In this document: one piece after another, positions 57,951-64,000 of the stretch
Layout: each line of letters opens with the position of its first letter
How positions within the stretch are numbered: position 1 is the first letter of the stretch
DNA from: Clytia hemisphaerica
Lineage: Eukaryota; Cnidaria; Hydrozoa; Leptothecata; Clytiidae
Direction of reading: 5' to 3'
DNA: 64,000 bases
Assembly (NCBI GenBank): GCA_902728285.1
Contig: CACVBU010000948.1
Span: forward strand, 77,190 to 141,189
Notes under the pieces: model-generated
What the model saw: the letters and a program-made list of their open reading frames with translations, nothing else
Databases searched by the model: none
Told to the model about the DNA's origin: nothing
Made by a program: the position numbers and the translations under genes

Positions 57951-58004
57951 CAGGAGGCTTTGAGGCCTATTTTCAATATTTTCACAATGATACTATAGAC
58001 GCTT

Positions 58005-58170
58005 TCAATGAGCGCCCCGTCAGCACCTTGGACTGACTACACAGTTCTCCTCACATGGCATGGGTTGACCCAGGCAAAGGTTCATTCACTAGCCAACAGA
58101 ACCTCTGCCAGTGGGAATCGAACCTCAGTCGCCTGTGCAAAGGTCAATGACCACTATACCACAGCGCCTT
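58005..58170 (-). mobile_element. tRNA-derived SINE
   Basis: On the minus strand the head reads GGCGCTGTGGTATAGTGGTC (A box) and, 35 bases on, GAGGTTCGATTCCCACTGG (B box), then about 90 bases of unrelated tail. The anticodon region is not that of a standard tRNA. It directly abuts the 5' limit of the Penelope-like frame. Confidence 0.75.
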
Positions 58171-58192
58171 AAACTTCACTTTTAATTTAACA

Positions 58193-60455
58193 TCTCAACT
58201 ATATTTTCTACATAACCATCCCCATTGAAAACTTCAATGACCTGACACACAGTCGTAATAATAGAAATAACCATCAAATACTTTCTAGCCACACAGACTT
58301 TTTCAATTTTCTTGACAATCATCTTCAGAATGACATCATTGATTCTTTCTATGATATCAGAGTTGCACTTAACAGGCTAAAGAAATCGACTTTGAAGAAA
58401 ATTGCTTCCGAAATTATCTCACGTGGTCCTTTGGTTTCTCTTGACTCTTTCTCTGAGCAACACTATCTTTACATTTTGGATATCATCGAAACTCTTATTT
58501 ATATTCCACTCCCTAGTAAAGCAAAGAAAGTAGCACCAAAACATATTTGCAATGTATTTTTTGACAACAAAGCCATAGAACTCATTCATCTTCCTTCTAT
58601 TTTAAACCAACCTGACATTTTAGAACTTCTTCCTGAACCTTTGACGACCAAAGAAAATAGACCAGTTGTAACTTATTCTCTACATAAAACTATACGAAAT
58701 AAAATTCTCAATTATCAAGACACTGTAAATTCTATTTTTATCGATGATGAGGTCTCATTTACACTTGACTCTGATCGTTGTGAATGTGTTAATTCAGAAT
58801 TTTGTGATCCTTTCCACCAACACATTATAACTGGTGATTTGAGAATTGTAGAAAATTCTAAATTACGTAAACTTTTAACAAAAGGCCCCAACTACCGTGA
58901 ACCAAAACGTGTAAATTTTAAAAGAGCTTTAGAAAATATCATTACTAGTTTAGATGAATGCATTGATACTTTAGAGCAAAAAACTAAATTCAAAGCTAGG
59001 GCATTTAAATTTTGGAGGGACACAATTATTTCGAAAGTTGAAATTAAGATTAGAAAACTCAAAAAGAAAACGAAAATACATGACACTAAACCTATTCTAA
59101 AGAATCCAGAAGTGCTGGCATATCTGGAAACCTTACAGAAAAGATTTGTCATTGTCACAATCGACAAAGCATCTAAGAACTTTGCTTTGATTTGTAAAAA
59201 GTTTTATGTTTCTAGATTACTGAGAGAAATCTCTGGAAATAACACCTATCAGCCTTCTAATCTTGATTTGAACTCCATTTTAGAAAATAGCGAAAACTTG
59301 TGTAAAACATTTGGATTATCATTATCTGACAAAATGAAAACTCTCCCCATTATGTATTGGATTCCTAAAATGCATAAGAATCCTATTGGTTGCCGCTTCA
59401 TCATTGCTTCCAAATCATGTAGTACCAAACCGCTGTCTCGTGCTGTATCCATGGTCTTCAAAGTTCTATACAAACATGTTGAGCAATTCCATCATAAATC
59501 TCGTTTCTTTTCTAGTTTCAATAAGTTCTGGGTTGTACAAAATTCTTCGCCTGTTATTGGACATCTTAACAGAATCAATGCCAAGAAAAAAGCAAAACGA
59601 ATTTCGACATTCGATTTTGCAACACTGTACACAACCCTTCCACACGATCTTCTCATTGAAATTTTAACCAAAATTATTAACTTTGTGTTTGATTTAGGTT
59701 GTAGAAATAAACTTGGTTTTTCAAATACTTCAGCATACTGGACTACAAAAGGGAAGGATGGCAGGTTCTTTACTAGTACTTCACTGTCTGAGTGTGTGTC
59801 CTTTCTGATAAAAAATTGCTTTTTCAAAGTTGGCAATTCTATTCTTAAACAGTGCATTGGAATTCCCATGGGAATAGATCCTGCTCCTTTTTGGGCAAAT
59901 TTGTTTTTGTACCATTTTGAATCTGAGTATGTCAAAGGCCTCATTTCTGCTAGTTCGCCTAGTGCCTATAACTTCCACTCTGTAGGTAGATTTATTGATG
60001 ATTTGTGTGCCTTAAATGACAGAGATGAGTTTCATAATTGCTACAAACAGATTTACCCTAAAGAACTAGATCTCAAAGTTGAGCACCATGGAAACCATGC
60101 ATCGTTTTTAGATTTAGATATCACCGTTGAAAACAATATTTTTAGATATAAACTTTTTGATAAGAGAGATGCCTTTCCCTTCTTCATTGTAAGGATGCCA
60201 CATGCCGACAGTAACATCCCATCGTGCATTTTTTATGGATCCGTCTTTTCAGAAATTTTACGGATAGCACGTAGCACACTCATGTTTGAAGATCTGACTC
60301 CTAGAGTCACTGAGCTTTTCATTCGAATGCGAAACCAGGGTGCTTCAAACGCTTTCTTGAAGAAGCAAGTTGTCAAATGTTTTTCCAGGTTTCCTGACTG
60401 TTTTATGAAGTATGGGAAAACCGTCGAAGAATTTTTACATATTTTCAAATTGTGA
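58193..60455 (+). CDS. Penelope-like element reverse transcriptase of the CxC (Naiad) type, long intact frame
   Basis: The frame is open from a TAA at about 58190 to TGA at 60453. The ATG-less first 200 bases read through (DFFNFLDNHLQNDIIDSFYD) into a 687-codon stretch conventionally started at a TTG at 58392. The CxC linker motif, DRCECVNSEFCDPFHQHIIT then GDLRIVENSKLRKLL and KGPNYREP, comes before the reverse transcriptase. Palm motifs are whole: motif A STFDFATLYTTLPHDLL, motif B QCIGIPMGIDPAPFWANLF, motif C RFIDDLCALND, and motif D HHGNHASFLDLDI. In Naiad-type elements a GIY-YIG endonuclease lies at the N-terminus, ahead of CxC. None is visible here, so the copy looks 5' truncated, or its endonuclease was replaced at the SINE boundary. 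No stop or frameshift in about 750 codons suggests recent insertion. Confidence 0.88.
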
Positions 60456-60858
60456 AATTGTTTCTTGTGTATTGTATGTGTGTTTGTATGTGTGTTTGTT
60501 TGTTTGTTTTTTTTTTTTTTTTTTTTTTTCTCTGTCTAAAGAATCAGCATTACCATAGGAGGTATTCATTTCCTACTTTTCTTTGCCCTGTGCAGTTCTC
60601 CCGTCGCGGCACGCCGAACCGGGTTCTCGGCCAACTTACGATTCTATTCTTTTCAGTTTTTGTGTGATTTTTTCTATTTCTATGTAAGATTGTGTTTGTT
60701 GTAATGTCTGTTTGTTGTCTGTTATTTATTTGGAAGCTGCTGGTCAGTTCCTTTTTCTATTATGTTTTCCGAAGGCGACTGAGTGTGGGCCCTTAAACAC
60801 GTGGAAAGTCACTATGCCAGTCACAAGTCTGGGACTTCGGGTTTTGTTTTGTTTATGT

Positions 60859-60908
<50 letters not shown>

Positions 60909-61285
60909 TTTGATGTGTTTGCTTTTGTATTTGTCCCCATTTTGTATGTATTTTGATGAACTTACGGAAGTGTGTTTATCAAAAAAGTTTTTTGCAATTC
61001 ATTGTTTCTCCACTATTACTTTTCTTTTGTCTTCATTTGGATTTGGTTTAGGTTTTTCTTCACATACCACTATTTAATTCCCTTTAACTTTTTGCTAAAT
61101 TACCCTCTGTTTCGGAATGATTAAAAAATAAAAAATACCAAAAAAATCGTAAATACACACAATTAACAAAAATATTCTTAACTTTTTTCGTTTTTATCAG
61201 TTTGAGTTATTTATATATCAATACTTTTCTTTTTCTAAAATGACAGATATTACATATCTTCACTATATATATATAAAATTTAAGT
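60456..61285. other. 3' flank of the Penelope-like element: GT-rich and poly-T microsatellites
   Basis: After the stop come TATGTGTGTTTG runs, a T-run of about 23 (60508-60530), a unique stretch with CCGTCGCGGCACGCCGAACC, a T-run of about 33 (60869-60902), and a short (TA)n at 61264-61275 immediately before the next element. Simple repeats fit the microsatellite insertion bias described for Naiads. Confidence 0.55.
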
Positions 61286-61288
61286 ATA

Positions 61289-62086
61289 GACGGATCTGAT
61301 CTTCTCAAATACAAAAACAAATCCAATCGAGACAACAACCAGACACTCTTTATCACCACCTTCAACAAAAACCTACCAAACATACGTGAAGCAATCAATA
61401 AACACTGGGACATACTAAAAATAAATGACGAACTAGCAGATACTTTTAACGAACAACCCAAGATCGTATATAGAAGAAACAAAAACCTTCGTGACCTAAT
61501 AGGTCAAACAACAATAAAAAATAATAAAGTATTTAGAAAATCCCACACACTGAGAGAAGGCAAATGTCGCCCATGTCTCACAAATTCCAGAAACCTTTGC
61601 TGTCGTCAAGTAACCACAACCTCCACGTTCGTGTCACAACAAACAAAACGCCAGTTCAAAATATTCCACAATGTCAACTGTAAAAGCAAATACGTCATCT
61701 ACCTACTAGAATGTCAAATCTGCAAGATCCAATACGTCGGTAAAACTGAAACACCCTTCAACGTCCGTTTAAACAACCACAGAAGCAATGCACTTCATCC
61801 GAAAGAAGACACCATCCCAGCGTGCAAACACTTCAACAAGGAAGGACATAATTTCAATAGAGATGCTAAATTTACGATCATTGAACAGCTAAGAAATATC
61901 GAAGGAAATGAAAGCCAGCTGAAAAACACCATTCTATCACGAGAGAACTTTTGGATCAACAAACTAAAAACCTTAAAACCAAGAACTCAATTTGATAGCG
62001 CCTTAAGTCTGTGTTTACACGTCCATTTTTTCCAGATCACTTACAGACGGCTCATAAATATACGTCACAAAAAAGCGTTTATTTGA
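61289..62086 (+). CDS. C-terminal part of a second Penelope-like element: linker and GIY-YIG endonuclease
   Basis: The frame is open from GAC at 61289 although the first ATG is at 61631. It gives NIREAINKHWDILKINDEL, VYRRNKNLRDLIG and the C-rich GKCRPCLTNSRNLCC, then the endonuclease: KYVIYLLECQICKIQYVGKT (GIY and YIG strands), FNVRLNNHRS (catalytic Arg), ACKHF and ENFWINKLKTLKP. The CCHH set typical of Penelope endonucleases (LEC, QIC, NNH, CKH) is present. The reverse transcriptase part is missing: the copy is cut at the (TA)n tract. This is the canonical order (endonuclease C-terminal), so a different clade from the 58193-60455 element. Confidence 0.9.
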   Translation, partial: DGSDLLKYKNKSNRDNNQTLFITTFNKNLPNIREAINKHWDILKINDELADTFNEQPKIVYRRNKNLRDLIGQTTIKNNKVFRKSHTLREGKCRPCLTNSRNLCCRQVTTTSTFVSQQTKRQFKIFHNVNCKSKYVIYLLECQICKIQYVGKTETPFNVRLNNHRSNALHPKEDTIPACKHFNKEGHNFNRDAKFTIIEQLRNIEGNESQLKNTILSRENFWINKLKTLKPRTQFDSALSLCLHVHFFQITYRRLINIRHKKAFI

Positions 62087-62133
62087 CGTCAAAAAATTTT
62101 TTTTTTTTTTGTTAAAAAAACTGAATTTTTTTA

Positions 62134-62188
62134 GCTAGAAATATACCTTGAAAACGGCCCTGGCCGAAACATGTTGGAAATTTCTAGC
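62134..62188 (+). ncRNA. hammerhead-like ribozyme remnant at the Penelope junction
   Basis: Outer stem GCTAGAAAT (62134-62142) with ATTTCTAGC (62180-62188). Inside it CTTGAAAA stands where CTGATGA is expected, then stem II CGGCC-CT-GGCCG (62155-62166), then GAAAC (62166-62170) and ATGTTGG. The order core-stem II-GAAA within a closing stem matches minimal type I hammerheads known from Penelope-like elements. The CTGATGA core is degenerate, so self-cleavage is doubtful. Confidence 0.45.
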
Positions 62189-63446
62189 ATCTAATGGTAT
62201 TTTTGTCTCGATCCTCCGTCCGATATATTATTTTATTTTCGAGATGACCAATCGTAGCCAATCTGCAACGCATCTGACTGGGAAAATCAACTTCTTTCCA
62301 GCTAGATCAATCAACAATAACCCGTCAAAACGACGTAGACAAGATGAAGTCGAACAGCCAAACACGTCGAACTTCCTTCCTCCACCGCTAATCAACGTGA
62401 CTCCACCACTGCAACAAAGTGATTCAGAAAGAACAATCACCCAATCCATTGGTAATCAAACCCAAAGCCACTACCAAGCAGTTAAATGGGATAGACTCAT
62501 CGACAAAAGTGACAGATATGACTCACATATTGGCTTTTTGAAAAAATGTATAGCCAACAAAGTAATCCCAAATGGTCTTCGCTTAGACCTGGAACCTACC
62601 ATTGGTAATCACGACGATACCTTCCTAAACACATGGTACTCAACCCTTCAAGAGTGTTCACTAAAACTTATGTCACACATCGTCGACTTCTCAGAAAAGA
62701 CAAATGAAGCAACGACTAACAAAATTAAAGAAGCTGAAGAAGCTATGAAAACCAACGCAAGTACAGCCGAATTCGATCAAATCAAAAAAACTCTAAAAGA
62801 TAACCAAGACAATCGAAAACGCCAACTTCAATATAGAAAAAATAACAAATATAACAAACTTAAATACCAACCCCACCAAAACCAAAGACCCCAACAGCAA
62901 ACTAACGCTGAAGTAAGAACTCCCAGACCCATACTGAGCAGAACCGAACAACGTAGCCGATCCCGCAGTAACAGCCGAAACAGATATCCAACCTATGCTT
63001 CCATTGTCAAAAAGGATAGTCGAACAAACAATTCACAAAGACAACGTATGAAGAATGATGTATATGGAAACAAAACTATCCAAAAGCTCCAGCAAGAAAT
63101 AAATGAACTAAAAGCACAATATCATTCAAAAAACTTGCAACCAGCCCCTCACAGAGGGGCTCCCATACCACACTACCAAATACAACAAACCCAACCCCAA
63201 GAGCAACCACAAAACCAACAGCACCCAGCACGTGTTGATGGGTGTTATATTTATACCAAATATATATACCAAACCCTACCCCGAGAACAACTACAAGAAC
63301 AAACAAACGCACCACCGCAAGCACAAACACAAGAAATGACAACAACAGATATACTAAATCTAATACACAGCACTATGCAAACTTTAAACGCATTCGCGAC
63401 ACATTTCGAACAACACAACACGCAACAGACCCTTCAGGGAATGTAA
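62148..63446 (+). CDS. ORF1-like N-terminal polyprotein part of the third Penelope-like element
   Basis: 432 codons; a likely alternative start is the ATG at 62244 (MTNRSQSATHLTGKINFF), just after the junction. Contains a conserved-looking block (WDRLIDKSDRYDSHIGFLKK, GLRLDLEPTIGNHDDTFLN), then a basic, Gln/Asn-rich region (RSRSRSNSRNRYPTYASIVK) and a coiled-coil stretch. Such upstream ORFs occur in some Penelope-like elements; the specific role is unknown, RNA binding being plausible from the Arg/Ser/Gln content. It ends in TAA at 63444-63446 while the reverse transcriptase frame is already open in the -1 frame. Confidence 0.75.
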   Translation: MKTALAETCWKFLASNGIFVSILRPIYYFIFEMTNRSQSATHLTGKINFFPARSINNNPSKRRRQDEVEQPNTSNFLPPPLINVTPPLQQSDSERTITQSIGNQTQSHYQAVKWDRLIDKSDRYDSHIGFLKKCIANKVIPNGLRLDLEPTIGNHDDTFLNTWYSTLQECSLKLMSHIVDFSEKTNEATTNKIKEAEEAMKTNASTAEFDQIKKTLKDNQDNRKRQLQYRKNNKYNKLKYQPHQNQRPQQQTNAEVRTPRPILSRTEQRSRSRSNSRNRYPTYASIVKKDSRTNNSQRQRMKNDVYGNKTIQKLQQEINELKAQYHSKNLQPAPHRGAPIPHYQIQQTQPQEQPQNQQHPARVDGCYIYTKYIYQTLPREQLQEQTNAPPQAQTQEMTTTDILNLIHSTMQTLNAFATHFEQHNTQQTLQGM

Positions 63447-64000
63447 TCAATCTATCCAACAAACTATTCACTAAAGCACAATATGATTTATTAAATAAGA
63501 ATTTAAATTTCTGCCCAGAACCAGGAAAATATAACACCCATCAACTACAAAACGATATTGAACGATTCACACGCAAAATTAAACTTAAAGCACATTTTGG
63601 TAAACCAAATAACGAAGATTCGACCCCAACAAACAAAAAAGAATTCTACATAAAAAGCAGATCGAATTGGACTCCTAGAGAATCTCATCATACAGTAAAC
63701 ACGTTTGCTGAAGCGCTTCAGAAAGAACTAACAACATATTCAGATCCAGATTACAAACGAAAATACAACCTAACACGAGCAGAACGAGAAGCACTTAAAG
63801 AACTTCAACTCAGAGATGACATCATAATTACAAAAGCTGACAAAGGTGGAGCTGTAGTCATACAAGATGTAAAAGATTATATTGCAGAAGCCAACCGCCA
63901 ACTAGAAGATCAAACTTCCTATAGAAAACTTGATTCAAATCTAACCGAACGACACAACAAACTAATCAACGGAACCATAGATTCACTACACGATTCAAAC
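63350..64000 (+). CDS. reverse transcriptase N-terminal part of the third Penelope-like element, cut by the window edge
   Basis: The frame is -1 relative to the upstream ORF and overlaps its last 100 bases. It reads VINLSNKLFTKAQYDLLNKN, NFCPEPGKYNTHQLQNDI, IERFTRKIKLKAHFGK, NLTRAEREALKELQLRDDI, IIITKADKGGAVVIQDVKDY and EANRQLEDQTSYRKLD. These are the conserved fingers motifs of canonical Penelope reverse transcriptases (NLS, GLxFCP, ADKGGAVV, QLxDxxxY). No ATG opens the frame in the overlap, so expression by ribosomal frameshift is possible. It continues beyond 64000. Confidence 0.88.

Larger units (their letters stand above)
61289..64000 (+). mobile_element. head-to-tail pair of canonical Penelope-like elements
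   Basis: A 5'-truncated copy (61289-62086) is followed after about 150 bases by the 5' end of another copy (from about 62148) that continues past the window. Tandem partial copies sharing a junction are the usual pseudo-LTR structure of Penelope-like elements. A hammerhead-like fold lies at the junction. Confidence 0.75.

Noticed and set aside
59249-59978. Minus-strand frames of 65-150 codons
   Set aside because: Antisense shadows of the Penelope-like reverse transcriptase.

Overview
The window is nuclear DNA from an AT-rich, intron-rich animal genome, most likely an invertebrate. It shows GT-AG introns, AATAAA signals, TATA-type promoters, a TGA-selenocysteine gene, a ciliary CFAP97-domain gene and an OCIA-domain gene. 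It also holds non-LTR and Penelope-like retroelements and a dense load of short inverted-repeat elements. The phylum cannot be fixed from this sequence. No bacterial operon, rRNA or CRISPR array is present.

Host genes, left to right: (1) a selenoprotein W gene on + (exons 1133-3696, 3' UTR exon with a SECIS-like hairpin from 5393; first exon not found). (2) A two-exon nuclear regulator-like gene on - (14302-9689). (3) A twelve-exon CFAP97/Hemingway-domain coiled-coil gene on - (29729-23037), with the last two exons of another - strand gene just upstream (30396-30023). (4) A two-exon, eight-cysteine secreted peptide gene on + (36227-36923). (5) An intronless, secreted AmiD-like N-acetylmuramoyl-L-alanine amidase on - (46595-45756), a bacterial-type gene and a strong candidate for horizontal transfer. 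(6) An OCIAD1/Asrij-like gene on - (54592 to about 49652; first exon not found).

The right end (54.9-64 kb) is retroelement territory. It has two decayed LINE fragments in opposite orientation, a tRNA-derived SINE, and a long intact Penelope-like reverse transcriptase of the CxC (Naiad) type. Next come the 3' end of a second Penelope-like element with a GIY-YIG endonuclease and, head to tail after it, the 5' part of a third that runs off the window. A hammerhead-like fold lies at the junction.

Most of the remaining DNA, including nearly every large intron, is made of miniature inverted-repeat elements. Many share one plan: perfect terminal repeats, a TA target duplication, and an interior of reiterated copies of one short motif in both orientations. 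At two sites an empty copy of the target (a duplicated segment, a tandem repeat) confirms the TA insertion, and at three places one element sits inside another. piggyBac-like (TTAA) and hAT-like short elements also occur.
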